A stretch of DNA of 64,000 nucleotides from DVEG01 sp964405435 (GCA_964405435.1 CAYOOD010000024.1:1-64000), one strand, 5' to 3'. Shown: positions 54,016-63,848, counted from the first letter of the stretch. Program-made: numbers and translations. The notes: generated by a model from the sequence alone, not told the origin.

Positions 54016-54089
54016 GGTTTCCTCCGCTCTATCAACGGCAAGGCGATTGCTGCCAAGATACACTTTAGTTATAAACCAGCCTGGGGGAT

Positions 54090-54749
54090 ATGGGGATGTC
54101 TAAATCTGATAAAAAGAAGAGTCGCAGTTCGGATAAGTTTTCACTTTCAGAAGTGAAAATCATAGAAATTGATGAAGCGATTTTTGGCAGGATATCTGAA
54201 AAAATTGAGAGACAAGAAAATCGATTCAATCATTTAATAGAGCGGCAGGTCAACTCCAGCCACTTATTAAAATCCGGATTGGCTCAAGATAAAATCGACT
54301 TTGAGGATGCTGTCAGTTGGGAAATCGAAGCCGAAGAAATTGACAAGCACCTCACCCGTATCAGGGGAGTTTTATGCAGCAAAAATTTAGAGGTAAATGA
54401 AGCCAACTTAACGGCCTATCTCACCTACCTTAGAAATAATATAAATCTGCCGTGTTTGCTCACGGGAATTGAAGCATTTGAATGGGAAGACTATTACGTT
54501 TTAGGGCCAGGACACCCGAAAGAGTATGAAAAGCTCAAGAAAACTAAGGCTTGTCATACCGACACATTCAAGCTGATTGGTTTCAAAGATTTAGTGAGGG
54601 AGGAAGAAGGGATTTTTGTTGAAGTTCAGCGCGTCACTGACAACAAAAAATTTACGCTGCCGCTCTCCGATCTGGAAGCGATCGATGAAGAATCGGCCAA
54701 TGCAGAGTTATTGGATGATTACGCGGTTTGGTTTGTCAATTATATCTAA
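54090..54749 (+). CDS. CcbP-like calcium-binding protein with N-terminal helical extension
   Basis: The 219-residue protein has an N-terminal half of charged helices (IEIDEAIFGRISEKIERQE) and a C-terminal half with LPCLLTGIEAFEWEDYYVLG, GHPKEYEKLKKTKACHTDTF and FVEVQRVTDNKKFTLPLSDLEAID (shown in part), resembling CcbP of Anabaena, a calcium-binding protein that affects heterocyst development (known). Acidic residues are abundant. The N-terminal helical part is not in CcbP and may be an oligomerisation region. Moderate match; the start at ATG 54090 or 54096. Divergent from DUF2301. Confidence 0.6.
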   Translation: MGMSKSDKKKSRSSDKFSLSEVKIIEIDEAIFGRISEKIERQENRFNHLIERQVNSSHLLKSGLAQDKIDFEDAVSWEIEAEEIDKHLTRIRGVLCSKNLEVNEANLTAYLTYLRNNINLPCLLTGIEAFEWEDYYVLGPGHPKEYEKLKKTKACHTDTFKLIGFKDLVREEEGIFVEVQRVTDNKKFTLPLSDLEAIDEESANAELLDDYAVWFVNYI

Positions 54750-54922
54750 AGGTAGCGAACCAAGAGAGCGGTTTTTTCTTCGGGTTTATACTTCATGGGT
54801 AGAGTGCAGGACAGAGAGAATGGAGACTGGGATCTGCCACAACTGACTGCTTTTTCGACTGAATGCGTTTCGATCGGACTGAGGAAGCGATCGCTGCAGG
54901 GGGATGGTTTTGGACGCAGTTT

Positions 54923-55711
54923 TTAATTGAGCTGTATTTGTACCCTATCTCCTAAATTCAGCCCTAGCTGGGATCGAGCATTGCCGCCGCTGACGGCGAT
55001 TTCTACCCAGCCGTGACTGCCGACTAGGGCGATCGCCGTGCCAGCGGGGCTGTCGCTGTAGGTCGTGTGGCTGGGTAGGGTCAGCCCAGCGACGACGGCG
55101 AACCAAACTTTGCCCAGAACGAGAGCGCCCGGGATGTTGGTGACGGCGTTGCCGAAGCGATCGATATATTGGACGCAACCCTCTGCACCCGTATCGGTTT
55201 GGATGCAGGCGTCTGCGAGAAGTTCAACGAGGGTGGCTTTTTCGATCGCCCGTCCCAGATGTTGTAAAGGGAGGCCGCTGGCCAGATGGGCAGCCGCCGG
55301 CGCGAAGATATCGCGACCGTGGAAAGTGCTGCTGGGTGTGGGAGAGCGCCAGAAGTCGGGGTTAGTGAGTTCAACAGCGGCGATCGCGGGATGCTGAGCG
55401 AGTACCCCGCTGAACAAGCCATTATCTGGCCCGACTAGGAAACCGGCGGCAGTTTCCACGGCGATCGCCCTGCGACGGCTCCCCACTCCCGGATCTACCA
55501 CGGCTATATGTACCGTCCCCTCCGGGAAATAGGAAAAAGCATCCATCAGACAAAACCGAGCTGCTGCAATATTTTGCGGGGGGATCTCGTGCGTCAGATC
55601 CACCACCCTCAGATCGGGGTTGATTTGGGCAATGACGCCCTTCATCACGCCCGCATAAACGTCGCTCAAACCAAAATCCGTTAGCAGAGTCAGGAGTCTA
55701 TTTTGAGGCAT
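54923..55711 (-). CDS. SAM hydroxide adenosyltransferase (DUF62 family)
   Basis: Members hydrolyse or cleave S-adenosylmethionine with hydroxide or halide to give adenosine and methionine. The 262-residue protein has LTLLTDFGLSDVYAGVMKGV, VVDLTHEIPPQNI, VHIAVVDPGVGSRRRAIAVE, and FLVGPDNGLFSGVL, all family hallmarks; the DxGxxDxY (DFGLSDVY) motif is clear. The second domain (QYIDRFGNAVTNIPG) is intact. Single gene, minus strand. Confidence 0.92.
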   Translation of the reverse strand: MPQNRLLTLLTDFGLSDVYAGVMKGVIAQINPDLRVVDLTHEIPPQNIAAARFCLMDAFSYFPEGTVHIAVVDPGVGSRRRAIAVETAAGFLVGPDNGLFSGVLAQHPAIAAVELTNPDFWRSPTPSSTFHGRDIFAPAAAHLASGLPLQHLGRAIEKATLVELLADACIQTDTGAEGCVQYIDRFGNAVTNIPGALVLGKVWFAVVAGLTLPSHTTYSDSPAGTAIALVGSHGWVEIAVSGGNARSQLGLNLGDRVQIQLN

Positions 55712-56529
55712 CTTTGACCGAGTTGATTGCGTTAATTATTTTTGTAGCGTTGAGAACCAAGCCGGAGAAAATTTTAACAATTAATTTATTTTACTGCCGA
55801 ACAAAAAACGCTATAGTATACTCAAGTCTACCATGAACTAGCCAATCGAAAACCTAAAACCTAAAATCTAAAATCTAAAATCTAAAATCGAGCAGAGGGG
55901 AGACAGAACGGCTGACCTCCCCTGCACCAGCGAAACAAAGGAGCCGAAAAAGGCGTTATTATCAGCAACTCCCGAAGGGGAAAGTTTGGCCGGAACTCCG
56001 GCTGTCTTCGCTTGCAGGAAGCGGAGTAGTTTCAAAAGCAATGGAAAGCGAGGAAGAAATTCGCATTTTTCGAGCGGGAAAAGCGCTTCGCGCGCCCGCA
56101 CGCCCGGTTCTATCGCCAGATCGAACGAGAAGGCTGTTTGGCGAAAGCAGGTACGAGAGGCTTGGCGATCTGGGGAAAAAACCGATTGAAATTCGCCAAA
56201 GTCTCAGAAACCGATCGGGCGATCGAAAAGCACTTTCCTTGTCTTAAATGCGGCACCGCCTTCCCTGCAACTCAACAAGCACAAAAAACCTTTCATCCAG
56301 TCAGATTAATCCGGCGCGCCGCAGCTAACCCTAAAAAACGAAGCTGCAACCGATCGAGAATCAGAAATCTTTCCGGATTGCAGCGGCTGTACAGGCGTAG
56401 TAACGATTTGACGTTATTACAGCCTATCGGTAAGGTGACGTGTTTGGCCGCAGGCCGTCCCCAACCGACAGAGGGATCGGCACCCGGGCACAACCGCTAC
56501 ATTCTCATCCTAGAGAGGCTTCCGCGAAC
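55712..56529. other. 818-base intergenic region with possible structured RNA
   Basis: A heptamer array lies at 55854-55888. From 55896 several short perfect stems occur, such as aggggag/ctcccct (55896-55902, 55917-55923) and gccgga/tccggc (55989-55994, 55997-56002). The overlapping short frames here (for example 55986 and 56138 on the + strand) have no recognisable pattern. A structured RNA or leader upstream of the PBP2 gene is possible but unproven. Confidence 0.4.
55854..55888. repeat. CTAAAAT heptamer array
   Basis: One ctaaaac followed by four perfect ctaaaat units. Confidence 0.88.
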
Positions 56530-58308
56530 ATGGCTAGGGAATTTTCTTTTTCATCTCAATCGAGTTCTTTTAATTTACCCCTGCCGCGAGCCAGTCGGTC
56601 GATAGCGTTCATGCTCATCGTCACAACCTTATTTAGTGCCTATGTGGCGCGTCTGGCTCAGTTGCAATTGGTTCAAGGAGATTACAACCGACAGAGAGCG
56701 GAACTCAACCGCATCCGACCGATTCCCATTCCCTCCGATCGCGGCAATATACTGGACCGCAACGGCAAAGTCATGGTGGCAAACCGCATGTCCCGCGCCA
56801 TCTATTTGTGGCCTCGCGAACAGTCGCCGCAGCAGTGGCAAGTCACGGCAGCGAATCTGGGTTCTATCCTGAAAATTCCCCCGGCGGAAATTCTGAAAAA
56901 ATTAGAGCAGAGGGGCTACAAATCCGCTCTGCCGGTGCGAGTCAGTCGGGACATCAACGTGGAAACCTTCATCGCCCTGGCGGAGAAAGTCGGTAACTTG
57001 CGAGGCGTCGAACTGCGGGCGGAATCCAACCGCAATTACCCCAATGGCGACTTAGCCGCTCACGTTTTTGGATACATTGGCGAAGCAACTGAAGAAGATC
57101 TGGAAGCCCATCCGGAGTATCCGATGGGGATGATCGTCGGTCAAATGGGTATCGAACGCAAAGTGAATGCCCAACTGGCGGGCGTCTGGGGCTCTCGCCT
57201 GATCGAGGTGGATGCGGGCGGCACTGAAGTACGCGAACTGGGAGTGAAACCTCCCAAAGCTGGGGAGCCCGTGCAGCTTACACTCGACCTCGATCTCCAG
57301 AAAACTGCTGAAAAAGCCCTCGGCAATCGCCGGGGCGGGGTTGCTGTTGTGGATGTCAAAACTGGCGCGGTTTTGGCGATGACCAGTTGGCCGAGGTTTG
57401 ACCCCAATCTTTTCACGGGCAAGATATCTTCTGCGGACTGGCAGCGCCTGCAAGGGCAGGACAAGCCTTTTCTGAATCGCGCCCTGCAAGGGTATCCCCC
57501 GGGCAGCACGTTCAAAATGATTACGGCGATCGCCGGCTTGGAGTCTGGCAAGTTTACTCCCGACTCGATCCTGTATAGTTCTTCTTCTATTAATGTCGGC
57601 GGCATTGACTTTCACGAACACGGCGCGGGTTACGGTCCCATTGGCTTTGTTGATGCTTTAGCCGTCAGTTCCAATACGTTTTTCTATCAAGTTGGCATGT
57701 CAGCCGGCCCGGAGGCAATTGCTAAATGGGCGCGGCTCTTGGGAATTGGAAAAACAACGGATTTAGATTTGTTGGGATTGGGTCAGGGCAGCCACGGTTC
57801 CGTTCCGACGCCGGCTGAAAAACACAAGATTTCTGACGAGCCTTGGTATGCTGGCGATACGGTGACGATGGCGATCGGTCAGGGGTTGGTATTGGTGACG
57901 CCTTTGGAAATGGCAACGATGACGGCGGCGATCGCGAATGGCGGCTACCGCGTCAAGCCTCATCTTTTGGCTTCTCAAACCAACACGCCTCTAACCAAAC
58001 CCGAACCTACCGGCATGAAACGCGAAACGATCGAAACGGTTCGCAAAGGATTGATTGCTGTGGTGGAAAAAGGGACGGGTCGGGCACTCAATGACGGTTC
58101 GATCCCCCTGACTGGCGGGAAAACGGGTACGGCGGAAGTGCCGGGACAGGAAGATAATTCTAATTATATCGCCTTTGGGCCAGCCAATAACCCGCAAATC
58201 GCTATAGGAGTGGTAGTGGAAAATGGCGGATATGGTGCGGTTTCGGCTGCTCCTATCGCTCACGAAATATTCAAAACTTATTTCAGCAAGCAAAAACCTC
58301 AAAAGTAA
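56530..58308 (+). CDS. mrdA: Penicillin-binding protein 2 (transpeptidase)
   Basis: Cell-elongation D,D-transpeptidase anchored in the inner membrane. The 592-residue protein has an N-terminal span (ASRSIAFMLIVTTLFSAYVARL), the class B dimerisation region (IPIPSDRGNILDRNGKVMV), and the transpeptidase domain with STFK at 326-329 (PPGSTFKMITAIAGL), SSN (DALAVSSNTFFYQ) and KTG (GGKTGTAEVPGQ). Start at ATG 56530, which fits the family; a frame extension from 56440 adds no membrane or conserved residues. RodA-type partner not in the window. An imperfect hairpin of the agaaacccgg family follows. Confidence 0.95.
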   Translation: MAREFSFSSQSSSFNLPLPRASRSIAFMLIVTTLFSAYVARLAQLQLVQGDYNRQRAELNRIRPIPIPSDRGNILDRNGKVMVANRMSRAIYLWPREQSPQQWQVTAANLGSILKIPPAEILKKLEQRGYKSALPVRVSRDINVETFIALAEKVGNLRGVELRAESNRNYPNGDLAAHVFGYIGEATEEDLEAHPEYPMGMIVGQMGIERKVNAQLAGVWGSRLIEVDAGGTEVRELGVKPPKAGEPVQLTLDLDLQKTAEKALGNRRGGVAVVDVKTGAVLAMTSWPRFDPNLFTGKISSADWQRLQGQDKPFLNRALQGYPPGSTFKMITAIAGLESGKFTPDSILYSSSSINVGGIDFHEHGAGYGPIGFVDALAVSSNTFFYQVGMSAGPEAIAKWARLLGIGKTTDLDLLGLGQGSHGSVPTPAEKHKISDEPWYAGDTVTMAIGQGLVLVTPLEMATMTAAIANGGYRVKPHLLASQTNTPLTKPEPTGMKRETIETVRKGLIAVVEKGTGRALNDGSIPLTGGKTGTAEVPGQEDNSNYIAFGPANNPQIAIGVVVENGGYGAVSAAPIAHEIFKTYFSKQKPQK

Positions 58309-58321
58309 TAAGCGACGGTTT

Positions 58322-58357
58322 AAAAACTCCCGGTTTCTTAAAGAAATCGGGTTTTTC
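58322..58357 (+). terminator. Terminator after mrdA, diverged member of hairpin family
   Basis: aaaaactcccggtttctt and aagaaatcgggttttt pair with one mismatch and a small bulge, and a T-rich tail (gtttttctta) follows. It starts 14 bases after the mrdA stop. Confidence 0.7.
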
Positions 58358-58385
58358 TTATTTATCTCAATTCCCTCTAATTTAT

Positions 58386-58916
58386 TTATCTCCCGCTCCC
58401 CCCTCTCTCCCCTGCCGACTGGCGCAAATATTCGTAGATGGCGATCGCTGCAGCGGTTTGCACGTTGAGCGAGTCCACTAAGCCATCTTGCGGAATGGCG
58501 ATCGCCCTGTCGCACAATTCCTCAATCTCCCCTGGCACCCCCGTTAATTCTCGCCCCAATACCAGCACGCACCGCTGCGGATAAATCACGTCAAAGATCG
58601 GCGTCGCCCCTGCACTCTGCTGCAGCGCCACAATTCCGTACCCAGCCGATCGCCATTCCTGAATCCGTGCTGGCAGTTCGTCAAGCGCGCAACTGGCGAT
58701 CGGCTGCCACTGGTGCGCCGACGCGGCCAAATTTCTAAAGGATTGCTCCTGCACGACGCCCAAAGAAGCCACGACCAATAATTCCAGGCGAAATGCTTCC
58801 GCCGTTCGGCACAGGGCTCCCAAGTTGGCCGGATTTTGCACCAGCGCGGCGCAAACCACCAGCGGGTGCCGCTGCAGGTTCGCATAATTGGCCCGCTTTG
58901 TCAGATTGATTGCCAT
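58386..58916 (-). CDS. TrmH/SpoU family RNA methyltransferase
   Basis: The 176-residue protein has the SpoU knot pattern: LVVCAALVQNPANLGALCRTAEAF (motif 1, shown in part), CVLVLGRELTGVPGEI (motif 2) and IAIPQDGLVDSLNVQTAAAIAIYEYLR (motif 3, shown in part), the last two forming the SAM-binding knot. Ribose 2'-O-methylation of tRNA or rRNA is the usual activity; the target is not predictable. Convergent with mrdA. Confidence 0.93.
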   Translation of the reverse strand: MAINLTKRANYANLQRHPLVVCAALVQNPANLGALCRTAEAFRLELLVVASLGVVQEQSFRNLAASAHQWQPIASCALDELPARIQEWRSAGYGIVALQQSAGATPIFDVIYPQRCVLVLGRELTGVPGEIEELCDRAIAIPQDGLVDSLNVQTAAAIAIYEYLRQSAGERGGSGR

Positions 58917-59056
58917 CGCTGATGTTGGCTATTAGGCAACCTTATACGATACAAACCCATTCGTTAAATTTCTGTAAATTTGGATACAGTTTGCCAAAAG
59001 GTGTTATATTAGAGGAGAAGATAAAAAGAGCAAATTGGGACTGAGGACTGTTCGCC

Positions 59057-59212
59057 ATGAACAAATCACGTCAAGAAATGTTAAAGGAAGCCGCTGCCAT
59101 CCATCGGGCCAACATCCAAAAGAGCCTGCAGCACCGTATCGAAGTGGCCAGAGCCCAAGGCAATGAGAAATTACTCCGCCAGTTGGAAGCGGAAGCTAAC
59201 TATTTCAGCTAA
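59057..59212 (+). CDS. 51-residue helical protein of unknown function
   Basis: The short gene encodes MNKSRQEMLKEAAAIHRANI, QKSLQHRIEVARAQGNEKLL and RQLEAEANYFS. It is highly charged and helical with no cysteine. No strong ribosome-binding site is seen in ggactgttcgcc upstream. The composition and the clean stop suggest a real small protein, probably conserved in cyanobacteria (inference). It lies between the SpoU gene and tldD. Confidence 0.6.
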   Translation: MNKSRQEMLKEAAAIHRANIQKSLQHRIEVARAQGNEKLLRQLEAEANYFS

Positions 59213-59437
59213 GTTGCAGTTGAGTTGTCCCCAGTCCTTTGTCCGCCTGCGTTTGAGCGACGGACTCCCAGAGGAGGGGGCGGCGAGTGCCGAATTGCCA
59301 ATTGCCCATCTTAAAACCTGTCGCGCGCGGCGATCGCTCTACCAGCAATCATTCAGAGAATGAAGGCTAGAGCGATCGCTAGCGCACTACCACCCTACAG
59401 GCAGGTGAGATGGGCAATTTAGCGTTTTAGAGAGCGC

Positions 59438-60805
59438 TTATCGACCGCCAACCACCACATTTTTAATGCGGATGTGCGGCCCTCCGACGCTGACGGGCAG
59501 GGGCATTTGACCCCCCTTGCCGCAGCCGCCGTTGAGGTAAACGGAGTCAGAGCCGATCGCTTCAATATCTTTTAAGGTTTGGAAGACATTGCCGGAGAGC
59601 GTCACGTCGCTGACCGGTTCGGCTATTTGGCCATTGCGAATCATGTAGCCTTCGGCAGCGGAGAAGGTGAACATTTCGCCGTTGGTTTGCCCGCCGATCA
59701 TCCGCACCGCGTAGACGCCCTCGTCGATATCGCCAATCATCTCTTCAAACGAGCGATCGCCCGCTTCGATGGCGGTGTTCGTCATCCGCACGATCGGCGG
59801 GTGCGTGGCATTGATGGCCCGGGCATTGCCGGTGGGCGCTTCGTGCATCTTGCCGGCAGTTTCGCGGCTGTGCAAGCGTTGGGTAAGGACGCCATTTTTA
59901 ATCAGATATTTGCGCTGCGCCGGCACGCCTTCGTCGTCGTATTTGATCGATCCTGGCAACCCGGGGAGCGTGGCATCGTCTACGACATTCAACTGCTCGA
60001 TGCCCATCGGCTTGCCGAGCTGGAGCAATTCCTGCATCCGGGGGTTTTCGTAGACGAAATCGGCCTCGGAAAGATGGCCGAAGGCTTCGTGAATGAAGAC
60101 GCCCGCGAGATAGGGATCGAGGACGACTGTATATTGACCGCCTTTGACGGATTTGGCTTCTAACTGGCGGATGGCACGCTCGGCGGCACCTTTGACCCGT
60201 TCTTCAATGCCGAGGAGGGCGTTGAAATCCGAGCGGGAGTGGAAAGATTCGTACCCCTGCCGGACTAAACCGCCTTCGCCGCGCGCCACTGCCCCGAAGC
60301 CGCCGGAGATGTCCAGGCGTTCTTGGGCGATGCAAGAACCGGTGGAGTTGACAAAATAGGTGATGCCGAAGCGATCGCGGTAGCTCACCATCGTTGTCTG
60401 AATCCGGGGGTCGAACTCCAGCAGCAGTTTGTTGTAATTTTCTATGATTTGGCGCTTTTCATCCAGGGAAACGCCGCGCGGATCGCGTCCCAACTCCACT
60501 GCTACATAATCTCGCACGGGCGAAACCGCTGCGAGGAAAGTGGTTTCACTGCCGACTAAATGGGCTTGGGAGATGGCCTCTTCAATCCGGTTGTTGAGTT
60601 CGGCTAGACCGTTAAAGGTGACGAAACTCCAGCCGCCCTTGTGGCAGGCGCGAATGCCGCCAGCGAGGGCAAAGCTGCGGTCAACGGCATCCAACTGGGG
60701 GCCGCGAAAAGTAATAGAAGTGGCTTCGCTCTGTTCTAGGCGCACTTCCAGATAGTCCACGCGATCGCGGTAGGGGGCGATCGCTTCCAGCAACCGATCC
60801 TGCAT
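59438..60805 (-). CDS. tldD: TldD-family metalloprotease
   Basis: TldD with PmbA/TldE forms a metalloprotease that processes peptides such as microcin B17 and CcdA; a cyanobacterial role is less clear. The protein of about 455 residues has the zinc motif in HEAFGHLSEADF (HExxxH), the preceding YTVVLDPYLAGVFIHEAFGH region (20 residues) and the C-terminal GQMPLPVSVGGPHIRIKNVV. The ATG at 60805 is chosen; GTG at 60817 (with AGGTGG upstream) and TTG at 60838 are alternatives. No PmbA gene is in the window. Confidence 0.92.
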   Translation of the reverse strand: MQDRLLEAIAPYRDRVDYLEVRLEQSEATSITFRGPQLDAVDRSFALAGGIRACHKGGWSFVTFNGLAELNNRIEEAISQAHLVGSETTFLAAVSPVRDYVAVELGRDPRGVSLDEKRQIIENYNKLLLEFDPRIQTTMVSYRDRFGITYFVNSTGSCIAQERLDISGGFGAVARGEGGLVRQGYESFHSRSDFNALLGIEERVKGAAERAIRQLEAKSVKGGQYTVVLDPYLAGVFIHEAFGHLSEADFVYENPRMQELLQLGKPMGIEQLNVVDDATLPGLPGSIKYDDEGVPAQRKYLIKNGVLTQRLHSRETAGKMHEAPTGNARAINATHPPIVRMTNTAIEAGDRSFEEMIGDIDEGVYAVRMIGGQTNGEMFTFSAAEGYMIRNGQIAEPVSDVTLSGNVFQTLKDIEAIGSDSVYLNGGCGKGGQMPLPVSVGGPHIRIKNVVVGGR

Positions 60806-60942
60806 CGAATTGTCCACGCTCTGATTCCACCTGCTCAAAAAGTTTACAAATCCTAACTTCAGTCTAGTCTTTCTCGATTTAAGCTGAAGCTATTAACTCA
60901 CTGGGTGACAGTCTGCAAAAAACTCTTATCTGTTGGGATGGA

Positions 60943-63654
60943 ATGTCTAAAAGATTCAGATTTTCACCTTACTTAGCAGCCCTGTCAGCAGTCGTGGCAG
61001 TTTTTGCAGCAGTGTTGATATTGGATCGCTGGGAACAACAGCGGTTCCAGCAGGAAAATCGCGCTGAGGTACTCAATCGACTGAGCGCCATCAGAGCCAC
61101 TCTTGAAGGCGAACTCAACCAACGACTTTACCTAACGCGGGGGCTAGTTGCCTATATTTCCGCCGTCAATCCCAATATCACCCAGGCGGAATTTGAAAAG
61201 CTGGCTAGAGTGATGGTGGCGCAGCAACCGGGCATCCCCAGCGCGGCACTGTTTCGCAATTCCATTACCACCCATCTCTATCCCCTGGCTGGACAAGAAA
61301 AGGCGCTCGGATTCGAGCCGATGAAAGTCCCAGAAGAACGGCTCGCCTTCGAGAAAGCCATTAAAACCCGACGCACTGTACTGGCAGGACCTGTTGAATT
61401 AGTGGCGATGGGAGACATGGCATTCATTACCCGCACGCCAATTTTTCTCACTCCCAAAGGGGCAGCCCCAGAAAGTGGCCCCTACTGGGGAATGGTCAGC
61501 ATCGGCATTCTCCGAGAGCCGATGTTGAAGGAAGCCGGACTCCTCGATGCAAATTCTCACCTCCAGTACGCTATCCGTGGCAAAGATGGATTGGGAGCCG
61601 CTGGAGAAGTATTTTTCGGAAATGCGGCAATTTTTCAGCAACACCCGGTGATTTTAGACGTGACGCTGCCGAATGGCTCGTGGCAGTTGGCGGCAGTGCC
61701 CGCAGGAGGGTGGCCATCGGGTGCAGGGGGATCGAAAAAGTTGTGGATGGGAGGCGGGTTGCTGGCGCTGTTGGCGGGCTTGTTCGCGTTTAAATGGGCG
61801 CGCGATCCGCAGCGACTGCGGGAAGCTGTGGAGCAGGCGACACAGGCATTTAAAGAGAGCGAAGCCAATTATCGAGAGCTGGTGCAAAATGCCAATAGCA
61901 TTATTTTGAAAATAGATCCTCGGGGAAATATTACTTTTTTTAACGAGTTTGCCCAAAACTTTTTTGGCTACTCGGAGGCGGAGATCGTTGGCAAAAGCCC
62001 GATGGGAACAATCCTGCCCGAGACAGATACTTCGGGAAATGACCTCGCCGCCATGCTCGACGAGCTTATAAAATCCCCGGAGCAATATATCTGCAATGAA
62101 AATGAAAATATGCGCCGCAATGGAGAGCGCGTCTGGATAGCGTGGAGAAATAAAATCTTGCGCGACGAGGCGGGAGGATTTGCCGGAATGCTTTGTATTG
62201 GGACGGATATCAGCGATCGCAAGCGTGCCGAGGAAGCCCTGCAAAAAGCGAATGAAGAACTGGAAATCCGAGTGGAGGAGCGCACCGCCGAACTGTCGCA
62301 GGCGAATGAAAAATTGCTCGAAGAGATTCGCGATCGCCAGCAGGCTGAAGAAGAATTTCGGCAGAGCGAAGAACGCTGGCAGCTCGCCCTCAAGGGCAAC
62401 AATGACGGCATATGGGATTTGAACCTGAAAACGAATGAAGTCTTCTATTCTGCCCGCTACAAAGAAATCATCGGATATGAAGACGGGGAAATACCAAACA
62501 AGTATGAGGAATGGTACAGCCGCCTGCATCCAGACGATATTTCTAGGGTAGAGGAGGATTTCCAAAAACACATATCTCTCCAAACCCCGCATTACGTTTC
62601 GGAGCATCGCCTGCGCGCCAAAGACGGCAGCTATAAATGGATTCTATCTAGGGGGCAAGCCCTCTGGGATGAAGAGGGCAAAGCCGCGCGCGTCGTTGGC
62701 TCGATTACGGATATTACAGAGCGCAAGATGGCTGAGGAAGCCCTGCTACAGAGCGAAGCGCGAGAGCGAGAAAAAGCCCAACAGCTAGAAGAGACGCTGC
62801 GCGAACTTCAGCGCACCCAAGCCCAACTGATTCAAACCGAGAAAATGTCTTCTCTCGGTCAGCTAGTCGCCGGGATCGCGCACGAAATCAACAATCCCAT
62901 TAATTTTATCCACGGCAACCTCACCCATGCCAACAATTATACTAAAGATTTGCTCGATCTCATCAAACTATTTTTAGAGGAATATCCCGTACCTATTCCA
63001 AAAATTCAAGACCATATTGATAAAATTGAGTTAGATTTTCTCGAAGAAGACATCATTAAAATCATGTCCTCTATGAAAGCGGGAACCGAGCGCATCCGCT
63101 CTATTGTTCTGAGCTTGCGGAATTTTTCCAGGCTGGACGAATCCGACTTGAAAGAGGTAGACATTCACGAGGGGATAGAAAGTACGCTGTTGATTTTGCA
63201 GAACCGCTTGAAAGGCGAGAATGGGCAGCCAGAGATTCGCGTGGTGAAGGAATTCGGCACGCTGCCGCTAGTGGAATGCTACGCCGGTCAGATGAATCAG
63301 GTATTTTTGAACGTTCTGAGCAATGCAATTGATGCAGTGAGGCAGGGCGGATGCAGTCAGAGTCAAGAGGCGATCGCCATCCGCACCTGCTTTCTGGAGC
63401 CCGATATCGTCAGGGTGGAAATAGCCGACAAGGGCTGCGGCATGAGCGAAGCCGTCAAAGCGAGAATTTTCGAGCCCTTTTTCACCACAAAAGACGTGGG
63501 GCAAGGAACGGGTTTGGGGTTATCTGTCAGCTATCAAATCGTGGTAGAAAAGCACGGAGGCGCGATCGCGTGTTTCTCGGAACCTGGAAAAGGAACCACA
63601 TTTCAGATTGAGATTCCGATTCAGCAGTCGAATCCAAAAATTAGCCCTAGCTAA
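60943..63654 (+). CDS. CHASE-PAS-PAS hybrid-type sensor histidine kinase
   Basis: The 903-residue membrane kinase has a first span (YLAALSAVVAVFAAVLILD), a CHASE extracytoplasmic sensor (about 35-270, LNRLSAIRATLEGELNQRLY, GIPSAALFRNSITTHLYPLA), a second span (LWMGGGLLALLAGLFAFKWA), two PAS domains (about 320-435 and 490-610), a coiled coil (EELEIRVEERTAELSQANEK), the HisKA box GIAHEINNPINFIHGNL with the phosphorylated His, and an HATPase domain (VFLNVLSNAIDAVRQGG, DKGCGMSEAVK, GTGLGLSVSYQIVVEKHGG). No receiver domain is attached. The partner response regulator is not in the window. CHASE ligands include cytokinin-like molecules in some proteins (known); the ligand here is unknown. Confidence 0.93.
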   Translation: MSKRFRFSPYLAALSAVVAVFAAVLILDRWEQQRFQQENRAEVLNRLSAIRATLEGELNQRLYLTRGLVAYISAVNPNITQAEFEKLARVMVAQQPGIPSAALFRNSITTHLYPLAGQEKALGFEPMKVPEERLAFEKAIKTRRTVLAGPVELVAMGDMAFITRTPIFLTPKGAAPESGPYWGMVSIGILREPMLKEAGLLDANSHLQYAIRGKDGLGAAGEVFFGNAAIFQQHPVILDVTLPNGSWQLAAVPAGGWPSGAGGSKKLWMGGGLLALLAGLFAFKWARDPQRLREAVEQATQAFKESEANYRELVQNANSIILKIDPRGNITFFNEFAQNFFGYSEAEIVGKSPMGTILPETDTSGNDLAAMLDELIKSPEQYICNENENMRRNGERVWIAWRNKILRDEAGGFAGMLCIGTDISDRKRAEEALQKANEELEIRVEERTAELSQANEKLLEEIRDRQQAEEEFRQSEERWQLALKGNNDGIWDLNLKTNEVFYSARYKEIIGYEDGEIPNKYEEWYSRLHPDDISRVEEDFQKHISLQTPHYVSEHRLRAKDGSYKWILSRGQALWDEEGKAARVVGSITDITERKMAEEALLQSEAREREKAQQLEETLRELQRTQAQLIQTEKMSSLGQLVAGIAHEINNPINFIHGNLTHANNYTKDLLDLIKLFLEEYPVPIPKIQDHIDKIELDFLEEDIIKIMSSMKAGTERIRSIVLSLRNFSRLDESDLKEVDIHEGIESTLLILQNRLKGENGQPEIRVVKEFGTLPLVECYAGQMNQVFLNVLSNAIDAVRQGGCSQSQEAIAIRTCFLEPDIVRVEIADKGCGMSEAVKARIFEPFFTTKDVGQGTGLGLSVSYQIVVEKHGGAIACFSEPGKGTTFQIEIPIQQSNPKISPS

Positions 63655-63662
63655 ATATTCCC

Positions 63663-63848
63663 GGTTCTCCCGTGTTTGTTATGCTAGCTTGAAGGACTAT
63701 CAAGCTCAAACCCTTATTCCACTTGAATTACAGGCTTCTGCTTCCCGTACTATAGGGGTAGTAGCCCGCTAAATCCATCAAACCCTTGCTGTGCAAAGGT
63801 TTTACAGGTTTATATAAGGGTGTTTAGCATAACAGCTACGGGAGAGCC
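63663..63848. mobile_element. 186-bp MITE with 8-bp target duplication at SDR 3' end
   Basis: Ends match as imperfect 24-base inverted repeats (left ggttctcccgtg...gttatgcta, right tagcataac...cgggagagcc) with four mismatches. Direct repeats atattccc lie immediately outside both ends (63655-63662 and 63849-63856). A left subterminal hairpin agcttga/tcaagct and inner matches (caaacccttat / ataagggtgttt) extend the symmetry. The right end lies inside the SDR gene and supplies its stop codon. Confidence 0.88.

Noticed and set aside
56138..56605. 155-codon + strand frame upstream of and overlapping mrdA
   Set aside because: It overlaps the mrdA start in another frame and lacks any protein pattern.
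58090..58115. ggttcgatcccc resembling a tRNA T-arm
   Set aside because: It is inside the mrdA coding region and has no cloverleaf around it.
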